Notes under the pieces: generated by a model
What the model saw: only the letters and a program-made list of their open reading frames with translations
Databases searched by the model: none
What the model was told of the DNA's origin: nothing
DNA from: an uncultured Eisenbergiella sp.
GTDB taxonomy: Bacteria > Bacillota > Clostridia > Lachnospirales > Lachnospiraceae
NCBI GenBank assembly: GCA_947598825.1
Contig: CANQFM010000005.1
Coordinates: forward strand, 39,877-103,876
Length of the DNA stretch: 64,000 bases
Direction: 5' to 3'
Made by a program: the position numbers and the translations under genes
Part shown: positions 19,401-26,009 of the stretch, piece by piece
How the letters are laid out: each line of letters starts with the position of its first letter
Numbering within the stretch: position 1 is the stretch's first letter

Positions 19401-19891
19401 AATCAGAACTATTTTTTTTGCCGGGCCAGAAGGACAGGGTATTTTTAAATGGTATAGATAATCTGGAAGTGTCAAAGTCTTTACTGGAATGCATCATGAA
19501 CAAAGGAATCTATCGTAAGGGAGACAAAGCGGATTTACTTAAATTAAAGGATGCTGTTTTGAAATCCAAATTGGATTCGTCTGTTAAATGTGATTTTTTT
19601 AAATATTTAAATTCGGACACAAACATTGCGGTGAGTTCCCTGAGAAAACTTATTTATGATTTTCTGAAAGCGGAAAATGCGATAGATGCTTCAAGGCATT
19701 GCCGGGATATTGTTTCATGGGTGCATTCTGTGGCAGAGAAGCTCGAACCTGACATCACACTTTATCCGAGTGAGCGGATCGATCTTATTATGGCGCTCTT
19801 GATTAATGAGAAAGCGCTGCAGGATGAATCCTATAACGATATACTCAATAGATTTACCGAGGTTTACGAGATGAAGGGAGGCGTGTATTAA
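16421..19891 (+). CDS. HerA/DUF87-type ATPase with large Ser/Thr/Gly insert
   Basis: A 1156-residue protein; start fixed by the ATGA overlap and GGAAGGAG upstream. Residues 1-260 form an alpha/beta domain. Residues about 265-455 are an extraordinary Ser/Thr/Gly/His-rich repetitive region (SHSVSKGTSHTDSVSDS). The motor follows: Walker A GSTGSGKSNT near residue 640, EPAKGEYK near 666, Walker B VTVLEEAHNLL near 868, and an arginine-rich RTYGEGFIIADQSP sensor segment near 912. This is the HerA/VirB4/FtsK-like hexameric pump class that moves DNA or protein. A C-terminal 200-residue helical domain is extra. It abuts an HNH nuclease gene, suggesting it exports, loads or is regulated with that nuclease. 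Confidence 0.85.
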   Translation: MRFADMEKAEAINPGNAAITPSRFQTKLDDRPYAEPDPKSMSLNVLEDNLGNCLNIIEDEVMKGYVTRLNQLPIVQPEAVIGQKLGDIHFFRISELVYQEDEFSADKLAMVFHTLSNKPCTLVLMLRSDGEKTDFYLGARPNGSNSAGTLFQMLKQSLLGFFPGSRISEYYDEDMRKDLVSAKVGCISSVTCIADYKQNEKWISDKEFIQGLEKFVYTMGGKSYTAILIADSVENNELLWRKHEYEQIYTQISPFANMQMNFSVSDGGSLAVGNSEGSTRSIAHTDTKGISASKTEGSTYSTGTNETTGSSDTLTDTHTESNSVSNGKTHTKGTTDGTSRTVTNGFNVGMYAGGAGGGVSAGISAGYSHSVSKGTSHTDSVSDSITKTLTHGFSNSSGTSHSNSKSSGKTEGRSISASKGVVASENTSDSISDAFNLVNTMTLTDSFGTSRSIALNSRNMTLGLALERIEKHLERIEECESFGMWNFAAYFLGETAAETETAANIYKSVMAGTDSGIERSAINSWVDEEAVKSLLKYIQSFVHPRFVYKGFSYEEDRYVAVDPSALVSTNELAIHMGMPRHSVRGLPVVEHAQFAQEVIVRQENKAGKIRLGNIYNLGQKTSADLELDVESLTMHTFVTGSTGSGKSNTIYKLLSELRKKDVAFLVIEPAKGEYKSAFGSDPDVQIYGTNPNLKEAQMLRINPFRFPAHIHVLEHLDRLIEIFNVCWPMYAAMPAILKDSVERAYVECGWDLELSENRYDSRLFPNFRDVVKQIRLVLKESDYSNDNKGDYTGSLVTRLRSLTNGINGLIFTTDDVEDSRLFDENSIVDLSRVGSAETKSLIMGFLVLKLQEYRMEQRSVGAGINERLRHVTVLEEAHNLLKRVTAGQGGEGANMLGKSVEMLANSIAEMRTYGEGFIIADQSPGLLDMSAIRNTNTKIILRLPDIGDRELVGKAAGLNDKQITELTKLEKGVAAVSQSDWLEPVLCQVDRFDESELFFLPGQKDRVFLNGIDNLEVSKSLLECIMNKGIYRKGDKADLLKLKDAVLKSKLDSSVKCDFFKYLNSDTNIAVSSLRKLIYDFLKAENAIDASRHCRDIVSWVHSVAEKLEPDITLYPSERIDLIMALLINEKALQDESYNDILNRFTEVYEMKGGVY

Positions 19892-20514
19892 TGCCCGAAA
19901 ACTTTTCAAAAAATGAGATTAAGGAAATATCCAGTCCGGAGGTAGAGAACTATAGGGAAATTAAACCGGAAGGGGATATGACGCTTGAAAAAGCACGGGA
20001 TTTTTGGGATAATATTTTCAAAGATGCCACAGTAGAAGATGAAACGATACAAGAGTCTTCAAAAACAGATGGAAAGGAAAAGCTGGAGAGTGAGCTGAAA
20101 GAGGTGGTGGAAGATTATGTTCAGGATTTAAAGGATAAATCTGATTGTCCTGAAACAGTTCCAGACTCCCCATTTGAAGTTGATGATCTGGAAAGAATCT
20201 CCCCGGAAGAGAATGCAAAAATGCGGGAAGAGTTTTATGATGTAAAAGATCAGTTGAAGAAAGAGTGGGAACAGATCAACGAAAGGTCATGGCCCAAATA
20301 TGAAGAGGATGTTTATTCGTCCAACGGAAAGCTCATAAGGGAAAAGGGAAGCGATTATGATGCGCATCATATACAACCGCTGGGAATGGGCGGCAAAAAT
20401 GAGGCATCCAATATCACGCCGCTGCATGCAGAAGAACATTATGACAAACAGGGTATTCATGCACCGGACAGCCCATATTCAAGAATGAATCAGATATTAG
20501 GAGGAATGGATTGA
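19891..20514 (+). CDS. HNH/Endo VII-like nuclease, candidate effector
   Basis: A 207-residue protein whose ATG overlaps the ATPase stop by one base, with GGAGG ten bases upstream. The C-terminal 60 residues read as an HNH-type fold: YDAHHIQPLGMGGKNEASN followed by ITPLHAEEHYDKQGIH, with the DAHH pair, the Asn and the second His of HNH toxins. The N-terminal 140 residues are acidic and probably disordered, with a short motif (DMTLEKARDFWDNIF, residues about 30-44) that might be a trafficking or docking signal. No signal peptide. The next gene is a SUKH-like protein, the usual immunity partner of such nucleases, so a toxin-immunity pair is the simplest reading. Confidence 0.75.
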   Translation: MPENFSKNEIKEISSPEVENYREIKPEGDMTLEKARDFWDNIFKDATVEDETIQESSKTDGKEKLESELKEVVEDYVQDLKDKSDCPETVPDSPFEVDDLERISPEENAKMREEFYDVKDQLKKEWEQINERSWPKYEEDVYSSNGKLIREKGSDYDAHHIQPLGMGGKNEASNITPLHAEEHYDKQGIHAPDSPYSRMNQILGGMD

Positions 20515-20873
20515 TGATGCCAGAAAAATATTTTGAGATGATCATGAATGAAAATGTGGATAATGAAAAAGTTCAGAAAATGGAAGGTTTATATGGCACA
20601 GCCTTACCTGTGATTATTCAGAAGCTTATATCATACGCTGCGGAAACTGTTTTCCTGAGCAATGGTGTGAGGATATTGTCGTATGATGAGATCATCGATG
20701 CTGGAAAGGACCTTCATGTGGATTTTATAGGAAAGAAAATACTGCCAGTTGCCGATTGCGGAGAAAATGATTTTATTGTATATCATTTGGTTGCCGGAAT
20801 CTGGTCAAAATATAATATTATCGATGAAGTGGCATTTTCAAAGAAAAGCGACCTGATGGAGTTGCTGAAATAG
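20514..20873 (+). CDS. SUKH/SMI1-KNR4-like protein, candidate immunity
   Basis: A 119-residue protein; ATG 20514 is preferred (AGGAGG nine bases upstream), overlapping the nuclease stop by one base. The C-terminal half, IGKKILPVADCGENDFIVYH then IIDEVAFSKKSDLMELL, matches the SUKH (SMI1/KNR4) pattern of Gly-Asp/Asn-(F/Y) strands and an acidic end helix. Such proteins often protect against nuclease toxins encoded just upstream. It is the last complete gene before a terminator, which fits a toxin-then-immunity order. The assignment is by pattern only. After the TAG stop the frame stays open for another 48 codons. Confidence 0.65.
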   Translation: MMPEKYFEMIMNENVDNEKVQKMEGLYGTALPVIIQKLISYAAETVFLSNGVRILSYDEIIDAGKDLHVDFIGKKILPVADCGENDFIVYHLVAGIWSKYNIIDEVAFSKKSDLMELLK

Positions 20874-21020
20874 TTCGCAGAATGTTTGTATTGTGTTTAT
20901 GAAAGCGGACAGGCTGATAGTTCGAGGGAATTCGTTAGTAATGACAGTTCCTCAGAGAAATATTTTTTCGGACGGTTTGAAGAAAAGAACAGGAAAATAG
21001 CTGAAAAGTATCAATTATAA
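20874..21020 (+). other. In-frame open extension after the SUKH stop codon
   Basis: Directly after TAG (20871-20873) the same frame continues for 48 sense codons to TAA at 21018-21020. The predicted peptide is protein-like and charged (EKYFFGRFEEKNRKIAEKYQ). It may be the lost C-terminus of a longer gene cut by a nonsense mutation, a remnant of a second immunity gene, or chance. No start codon with a good ribosome site precedes it. Confidence 0.35.
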
Positions 21021-21035
21021 ATGATACCTATGAAC

Positions 21036-21068
21036 CCGTGCGGCAGGCCAATCTACCGCACGGATTTT
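21036..21068 (+). terminator. Terminator of the ATPase-nuclease-SUKH train
   Basis: CCGTGCGG (21036-21043) pairs perfectly with CCGCACGG (21056-21063), followed by ATTTT. It lies between the end of the 8-21 kb module and the converging cyclophilin gene. The opposite strand has no T-run, so it acts mainly on plus-strand transcripts. Confidence 0.7.
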
Positions 21069-21084
21069 ATGATCTGGGGCGCCC

Positions 21085-21609
21085 TCACCCCAGCTTTTCC
21101 GGCTCCGGATAGTCGACGCCGAAGGTTTCCACCGTTATGGACTGTATCCGCTGCGGGAAGCGGGGCCTGTCGTTCCAGTCAGTGGACGTTTCCGCGATGG
21201 CGTCCACAACGTCCATGCCGTCCGTCACCTTGCCGAAGGCCGCATACTGGCCGTCTAAGTGGGGCGCATCCTTATGCATGATGAAAAACTGGCTTCCGGC
21301 GGAATCGGGATCCATGGCACGGGCCATGGAGAGGACCCCTGCGGTGTGCTTTAGATCGTTTTGGAAGCCGTTGGCGGCAAATTCCCCTTTGATGCTGTAG
21401 CCGGGGCCGCCGCAGCCGTTCCCTTCGGGATCGCCGCCCTGGATCATGAAACCGCTGATCACGCGATGGAAGATCAGGCCGTCATAAAATTTCTTCTGAA
21501 TGAGGCTGATAAAATTGCGCACCGATTCCGGCGCGGTTTCGGGATAGAGTTCCGCCCGGATGACGCCGCCGTCTTCCATAGTAATGGTAACAATAGGATT
21601 TTGTGCCAT
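21085..21609 (-). CDS. Cyclophilin-type peptidyl-prolyl isomerase
   Basis: A 174-residue protein starting at ATG 21609 (AGGAAAG upstream). It contains the cyclophilin core: FHRVISGFMIQGGDP with the catalytic Arg, then GVLSMARAMDPDSAGSQFFI and the YAAFGKVTDGMDVVD end. It speeds cis-trans isomerisation of prolyl bonds during folding. There is no signal peptide, so it is cytoplasmic. The length is normal for single-domain bacterial cyclophilins. It is monocistronic and converges with the toxin module; a small hairpin in the leader near 21660 is of unknown meaning. Confidence 0.92.
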   Translation of the reverse strand: MAQNPIVTITMEDGGVIRAELYPETAPESVRNFISLIQKKFYDGLIFHRVISGFMIQGGDPEGNGCGGPGYSIKGEFAANGFQNDLKHTAGVLSMARAMDPDSAGSQFFIMHKDAPHLDGQYAAFGKVTDGMDVVDAIAETSTDWNDRPRFPQRIQSITVETFGVDYPEPEKLG

Positions 21610-21794
21610 AAAATCTTCCTTTCCTGTAAAAAATGTATTAAGATGACAGAGGGGCCGCCCTGTTTTACAAGGGCGCTTTCCGTTTATGACTATTGTATAG
21701 GAAAAAAGCTCCGCCGTAAAGATAAAAAAAGCGATCCGCAAAAACGGAAACGGTCCGCGAAAGGGGCAGGCGGTTCTTTTGAAAGGGGAAGATC

Positions 21795-22637
21795 ATGAAA
21801 AAGGCCGTCGCACCAGATGCCGGGCAGGGAAGAAAGGGAACCGTGTGGCTCACCGATGAGCCGGACACGGCGCTTTTTTTGCACGGAAAGGGCGAATGCG
21901 TTCTTTTCCTGGAGACGCGGGAAAATGCGGATATCTGGCTGCCGGGGATCCAATGGCGCGCCCAGGTGCCGGAAGGGGCCGGAGGGCCAGAGTCCTGGGA
22001 GGAATGGCTTTCTTTGGATTTTCTGAAGCAAGTCTGGCAGCGCTTCGCCGGTATTCCCTGGAGGATCTGGGAAAGCGACAGGCTCCTTTTGCGGGAAATG
22101 ACGGAAACAGATGCAGAGGCGATCCTGCGTCTGTGGGAGGACAGGGAGATCGCCCGTTTTATGGAAGAACTGCCTCGGGAGAAAGGATCGCTGCAGGAGA
22201 AGATCCGGGATCACATCCGGTATATGTACGGTTTTTTCGGGTTCGGGATCTGGATCGTGGAACGAAAAGCGGATCCGGGAGACAAACAAAGCGGACAGGG
22301 CGCAGCGCGGATGCCCAGGGAAGAGGGCCCTGTGATCGGGCTGGCGGGAATGCAGCTCAGGGATGGGTATGAGGAGCCGGAACTGGGATTTTGTATCGCG
22401 GGGCCTTACAGGCGCAGCGGATATGCGACAGAGGCCTGCAGAGCAGTCCTTGAATACGGATTTGAAGAACTGGAACTGTCGTCGGTTCGCGCCGTGGTAC
22501 ATCGGGATAACAGCATTTCGCTGCGGCTCTGTGAAAAACTCGGCTTTCGGGAGGATCGGCAAAGGCCCCTGGCAGATGGGGCGCTGGTGAACATGAGAAT
22601 GGAAAAAAACCAGGCTGTCCCGGATTTGGCGGGATAG
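21795..22637 (+). CDS. GNAT-family N-acetyltransferase
   Basis: A 280-residue protein with AAGGGGA just upstream of ATG 21795. The C-terminal 170 residues form a GNAT domain: LLLREMTETDAEAILRLWED start, ELGFCIAGPYRRSGYATEAC holding the acetyl-CoA loop, and VHRDNSISLRLCEKLGF near the end, typical of RimJ/RimL-type enzymes. The first 100 residues are an additional domain of unknown fold. The substrate (protein N-terminus, amino sugar or antibiotic) cannot be told. A strong terminator follows 13 bases after the stop. Confidence 0.85.
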   Translation: MKKAVAPDAGQGRKGTVWLTDEPDTALFLHGKGECVLFLETRENADIWLPGIQWRAQVPEGAGGPESWEEWLSLDFLKQVWQRFAGIPWRIWESDRLLLREMTETDAEAILRLWEDREIARFMEELPREKGSLQEKIRDHIRYMYGFFGFGIWIVERKADPGDKQSGQGAARMPREEGPVIGLAGMQLRDGYEEPELGFCIAGPYRRSGYATEACRAVLEYGFEELELSSVRAVVHRDNSISLRLCEKLGFREDRQRPLADGALVNMRMEKNQAVPDLAG

Positions 22638-22649
22638 CCTGGCGAGTGG

Positions 22650-22672
22650 ATGCGCCTGACGGCGCATTTTTT
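22650..22672 (+). terminator. Rho-independent terminator after the GNAT gene
   Basis: ATGCGCC (22650-22656), a TGAC loop, GGCGCAT (22661-22667), then a T-run. It sits between converging genes; read on the minus strand it has no T-run. Confidence 0.85.
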
Positions 22673-22696
22673 CTGATTTCGGGTTAAGAAGGCAGA

Positions 22697-23713
22697 TCAG
22701 CCCTTCATCCTGCGGATGGCCTCTTCCTGCACTTCGATCACCCGGTCACACCAGGCGTCGAACTCAGGGTCTTCGATCTGACATTCGGGATGGGAGAGGA
22801 CATAGTCCACCGCGTCCTTTACGCCCTGATCGAAGCGGATCGTAGCGGTAAATCCCGGTACCAGGCGTTTGAGCTTGCTGTTGTCGAAGACGACGCTGTG
22901 GGTCTTGTCCCCCAAAAGCCCGTCGCCCGCGTCGTAGTAATCCACGGCCGCGAGGAAAGAGGAAGTGACATAATAGGGCCGCAGGGTGACGCCCAGGGCC
23001 CGGGCAAGCGCCTGATAGATCTGGTTCCATGTCAGAGTCTCGTCGCTGGTGATCTGGACCGCTTCGCCGATGGCATGGATGTTGCCCATCAGACCGACAA
23101 AGGCTTTGGCGAAGTCGCGGCTGTCTGTCATCGTCCAGAGGGAACTGCCGTCGCCGTGGATCAGGACCGGTTTGCCCTCCAGCATCCGCTTGATGACCTG
23201 ATAGCTGCCCTTTTTGCCCTGCAGCCCCACCGGTACGCTGCGCTCGCAGTAAGTATGGCTGGGCCGGACGATGGTGACAGGAAAGCCTTCCTCGCGGTAC
23301 AGCTTCATCAGATAGTCTTCTCCGGCGATCTTATTGCGGGAATATTCCCAGTAGGGATTGGCCAGGGGCGTGCCTTCGGTGATCCGGTAATCGGAAAACG
23401 GCTTCTGGTAAGCGGAAGCGGAACTGATATAGATAAACTGTTTTGTTTTTCCGCGAAAAAGCCGATAATCCCGTTCCAACTGGGCGGGAACAAAGGCGAT
23501 AAAGTCGGCGACCACATCGAAGGTCTGGCCCTCTAGCTGCGCGGCGACATAGGACTCGTCATTGATATCCGCCAGGACGATATGGGCGCCCTCCGGCAGC
23601 TCATCGTTGCGGCTGCCCCGGTTGATGAGCCATAGTTCGTGCCCCTCCTGCAGCAGTTTTTTGGAGATGGCGGTGCTGATAGTGCCGGTTCCCCCAATGA
23701 ACAACGCTTTCAT
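22697..23713 (-). CDS. NAD-dependent epimerase/dehydratase-family protein
   Basis: A 338-residue extended SDR protein. The N-terminal dinucleotide-binding loop reads FIGGTGTISTAIS (GxxGxxS variant), followed by an acidic/neutral strand end and YISSASAY. The active-site Tyr-Lys pair appears as YSRNK near residue 125. A C-terminal substrate domain follows. Plant chloroplast CSP41-like and bacterial sugar epimerase-like members share this form. The GGTGTIS variant suggests an atypical SDR, so the substrate stays open. It has its own promoter (23743-23771) and ends at the GNAT terminator region. Confidence 0.8.
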   Translation of the reverse strand: MKALFIGGTGTISTAISKKLLQEGHELWLINRGSRNDELPEGAHIVLADINDESYVAAQLEGQTFDVVADFIAFVPAQLERDYRLFRGKTKQFIYISSASAYQKPFSDYRITEGTPLANPYWEYSRNKIAGEDYLMKLYREEGFPVTIVRPSHTYCERSVPVGLQGKKGSYQVIKRMLEGKPVLIHGDGSSLWTMTDSRDFAKAFVGLMGNIHAIGEAVQITSDETLTWNQIYQALARALGVTLRPYYVTSSFLAAVDYYDAGDGLLGDKTHSVVFDNSKLKRLVPGFTATIRFDQGVKDAVDYVLSHPECQIEDPEFDAWCDRVIEVQEEAIRRMKG

Positions 23714-23742
23714 AATAATACCCCCTTATACATTTTTTTTCA

Positions 23743-23771
23743 GTATAGAACCAAACGGGAGTTCCTGTCAA
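23743..23771 (-). promoter_or_regulatory. Promoter of the epimerase gene
   Basis: On the minus strand TTGACA is followed after about 17 bases by TATACT, a near-consensus sigma-A promoter 30 bases before the start codon. Positions may be off by one base. Just upstream (about 23775-23828) is an imperfect direct repeat with GGGGAGA and GGGAAACC units. Confidence 0.7.
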
Positions 23772-23839
23772 TCGCGCGGGGAGAGAAAGGGAAACCGAAG
23801 CGGGGAGAAAAGGGGAAACCAAAGCGACGATGACCGGGC

Positions 23840-24379
23840 CTAGCGCATGACCCGGGAAGCCCCGATGCGTTTTGCCAGCAGAAAGGCCAGCCCAAGCTTG
23901 CAAAGATCCGGGATCACAAAAGGGAAGACGCACCACGCCAGGGCCGTGGCCAGCCCAATGGGAGCTTCCGTGCGGGCATAGACGATCATAAACCATGCGG
24001 TTCCAAAGGCATAGCAGGTCAAAAGGCCGAGCAGCATGGAGATGAGTTCCACCCATACTTTTTTCCCCAGGAGCGCGACGGCGGCCCAATAGATCAGGCC
24101 GATCAAAAGAAACCCCACCATATAGCCGCCCGTCGTACCCAGCAGAATGCCGATGCCGGAAGTAAACTGGGCAAAGACAGGGACGCCGATGCAGCCCAGG
24201 GCGAGATAGACCAGGACGGCGGCGGTGCCCCGTTTGCCGCCCAGCAGAAAGATCGTGCAGAATACCGCAAAAGTCTGCATGGTGAAAGGCACCAGCGTGG
24301 GGATGCATATCCAGGAGCAGACGGCGATCAGGACCGCCGCCAGCGCGATGTAGACCAGATGCAGGGTTTTATGGTTCAT
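23840..24379 (-). CDS. bioY: BioY biotin transporter S component
   Basis: A 179-residue integral membrane protein with about six hydrophobic helices. The pattern matches BioY: IPTLVPFTMQTFAVF in the first third, GCIGVPVFA, then LLGTTGGYMVGFLLIG. BioY binds biotin outside the membrane and works with ECF energising units (EcfA/A'/T), which are not in this window. It is the last gene of the birA-DUF1284-bioY operon, overlapping the previous gene by 11 bases, and is expected to be repressed by biotin-charged BirA at the operator near 25836-25871. Confidence 0.93.
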   Translation of the reverse strand: MNHKTLHLVYIALAAVLIAVCSWICIPTLVPFTMQTFAVFCTIFLLGGKRGTAAVLVYLALGCIGVPVFAQFTSGIGILLGTTGGYMVGFLLIGLIYWAAVALLGKKVWVELISMLLGLLTCYAFGTAWFMIVYARTEAPIGLATALAWCVFPFVIPDLCKLGLAFLLAKRIGASRVMR

Positions 24380-24758
24380 AGGTTGTCTCCGTTTCCCGGC
24401 AAAGGGAAAACCACTGGCAGCCGCTGCAGACGGTTTCCTCTTTGCCTGTCATAAAAATCTGTTTTTTCGCCCGTCGGGCAAGCTGCTCCCAGGGAGCGGA
24501 TATGCCATAGGACAGGCCGCAGGCGTTCAGCACGGCGGCGTCCATTTTGTCCACTTTCTCCAACGAGGTACAGACGCCGTCTATATTATGGGGACAGGCC
24601 AGACAGAGCGCGTCGCAGCCTTTTGTGAGGGTCACCCGGGTTTGGGGCCTGTCTGACAGGCCGGACACCAGGGCTGTCATATGCGCGGTAAAGGCGGCGT
24701 CATAGCCGTGGCCGGTATACTTTTGGATGCAGAGCAGATGGTGAGGGCGTATCTTCAT
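24369..24758 (-). CDS. DUF1284 cysteine-rich protein
   Basis: A 129-residue protein beginning IRPHHLLCIQKYTGHGY, the signature of DUF1284. It has Cys clusters (CDALCLACPHNIDGVC and CSGCQWFSLC) that could hold iron-sulphur or zinc. Function is unknown. It overlaps birA by 4 bases and bioY by 11 bases. Being locked between biotin ligase and biotin transporter genes suggests a link to biotin or to a cofactor-dependent step, but that is inference. Confidence 0.85.
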   Translation of the reverse strand: MKIRPHHLLCIQKYTGHGYDAAFTAHMTALVSGLSDRPQTRVTLTKGCDALCLACPHNIDGVCTSLEKVDKMDAAVLNACGLSYGISAPWEQLARRAKKQIFMTGKEETVCSGCQWFSLCRETETTYEP

Positions 24759-25789
24759 GTCGCGTCATCCTCAGGCATTTGCCGTTTTCCGGCGTCATCC
24801 CCCGTTTTTTTGCCGTTTTCCGGCGTCAGCCTGACGCTGACTTCTCCGGAGGACAACGCTTCCTGGCTCCCGTCCGGATACTGCACCAGCAGGCGGCACC
24901 TTTCGTCGACGTCCAGCACCCGGGCCGGTTTGGGGGCGTCAGGATGAAGGACGCAGATCTGACGGCCCACAAGAAAGCTGCGGGAGCGGTATTCCTCGAT
25001 AAAACCGGCATGATCCTGTTGGGTATAGATCCAAAAGAAATGCCGCAGGAAGGCGGCCGCCATGCGGTTTCGCATATCCTTCTGCCGATGCGCAAAGACG
25101 GCGCCCACGATGTCGGACAGTTCCGAAGGAAAGCCGGCGTCCGGTTCGGTCACGTTGATCCCAACGCCCAGGACCGCCTGTCCGATGGTGCCGGTTTCTA
25201 CATCGAAGCTGGCTTCCGTCAGGATCCCGCACACTTTTTTCTGCTCCAGAAAGATGTCGTTTACCCATTTGATCTGTGTCCGGACGCCGGCCAGTTCATC
25301 GATCGCGCGGCATACGGCCACGGCGGCGGCCACCGTGATAAGGGAGGCGTCCGCGGCGGGCAGCCAGGGGCGGAGCAAAACGCTCAGATACAGTCCGGTC
25401 CCATCCGGGGAAAAAAAGTTCCGCCCTTTTCGTCCGCGCCCCGCCGTCTGGCGTCCGGCGATGATCACATGCCATTCCGGAAGGCCGGGCGCATGGTCTA
25501 TAAGCACCTGATTGGTGGAATCGCAGACGGGAAGGACTTCCAGGGAAAACTGTCCCGCCAGGCTGCCCAGCGCCTTTTGGACGCCGTCCGCCGTGATCAC
25601 ATCGTTATCGGGGGACAGACGGTAGCCCCGGTTGGTGACGGCTTCGATCGCATACCCCTCCTCCCGGAGGAACTGGATATATTTCCAGACGGACATACGG
25701 GTGACGCCCAGCCGTTCGGCCAGTTCGCTGCCCGACACATGATCCGGCGCTTTTTGCAGAATTTGTAACAGAGCGTCTTTCTTTTCCAT
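24755..25789 (-). CDS. birA: BirA bifunctional biotin ligase / repressor
   Basis: A 344-residue protein; ATG 25789 is chosen because GGAGGATCC lies just upstream, excluding an 18-residue extension. The N-terminal 60 residues are a winged HTH (SELAERLGVTRMSVWKYIQ). The ligase domain has GRQTAGRGRKGRNFFSP for biotinyl-AMP formation and IKWVNDIFLE with the catalytic Lys. The C-terminal beta domain follows, with an unusual polar 25-residue tail. It attaches biotin to carboxylase carrier domains and, when charged, represses the biotin operon. The promoter-operator in front matches that autoregulation. Confidence 0.95.
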   Translation of the reverse strand: MEKKDALLQILQKAPDHVSGSELAERLGVTRMSVWKYIQFLREEGYAIEAVTNRGYRLSPDNDVITADGVQKALGSLAGQFSLEVLPVCDSTNQVLIDHAPGLPEWHVIIAGRQTAGRGRKGRNFFSPDGTGLYLSVLLRPWLPAADASLITVAAAVAVCRAIDELAGVRTQIKWVNDIFLEQKKVCGILTEASFDVETGTIGQAVLGVGINVTEPDAGFPSELSDIVGAVFAHRQKDMRNRMAAAFLRHFFWIYTQQDHAGFIEEYRSRSFLVGRQICVLHPDAPKPARVLDVDERCRLLVQYPDGSQEALSSGEVSVRLTPENGKKTGDDAGKRQMPEDDAT

Positions 25790-25814
25790 GGGGATCCTCC
25801 TTTGAACGCATTTA

Positions 25815-25843
25815 AGGATACCATCCCTAATCACAATTGTCAA
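25815..25843 (-). promoter_or_regulatory. Promoter of the birA-DUF1284-bioY operon
   Basis: Minus-strand TTGACA (25838-25843), 17 bases, TATCCT (25815-25820), 26 bases before the BirA start. The -35 is perfect and lies inside the predicted BirA operator, so binding would block RNA polymerase. Confidence 0.8.
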
Positions 25844-25871
25844 CTAAAAATAAATGATAATGGTTTACAAT
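25836..25871 (-). promoter_or_regulatory. Predicted BirA operator
   Basis: Two inverted half-sites, TTGTCAAC (25837-25844) and GTTTACAA (25863-25870), match the known Firmicutes biotin operator pattern (TTGTTAACC - spacer - GGTTTACAA). The spacer of 16-18 bases depends on how the half-sites are counted. One half-site overlaps the -35 box. This supports biotin-responsive repression. Confidence 0.75.
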
Positions 25872-26009
25872 AGAAAAGAGGCGAGGGTTCTTGATTTTTG
25901 CGGACGCAGGGGATAAGATGATAGCGGAAAAGGTTTGCAGGGCGCGCAGGAGGATCAAAAGGAGACTGCCGCCGGTACGAAAGCGGGCCGCGGCCGGAGA
26001 GGAGATTTC

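Noticed and set aside
23775..23828. GGGGAGA / GGGAAACC direct repeat
   Set aside because: Only two imperfect short units, no spacer regularity; not a CRISPR and no clear function.
25935..26009. 25-residue N-terminal extension of the YfhO-like protein
   Set aside because: No ribosome site and very basic; ATG 26010 follows GAGAGGAGA.
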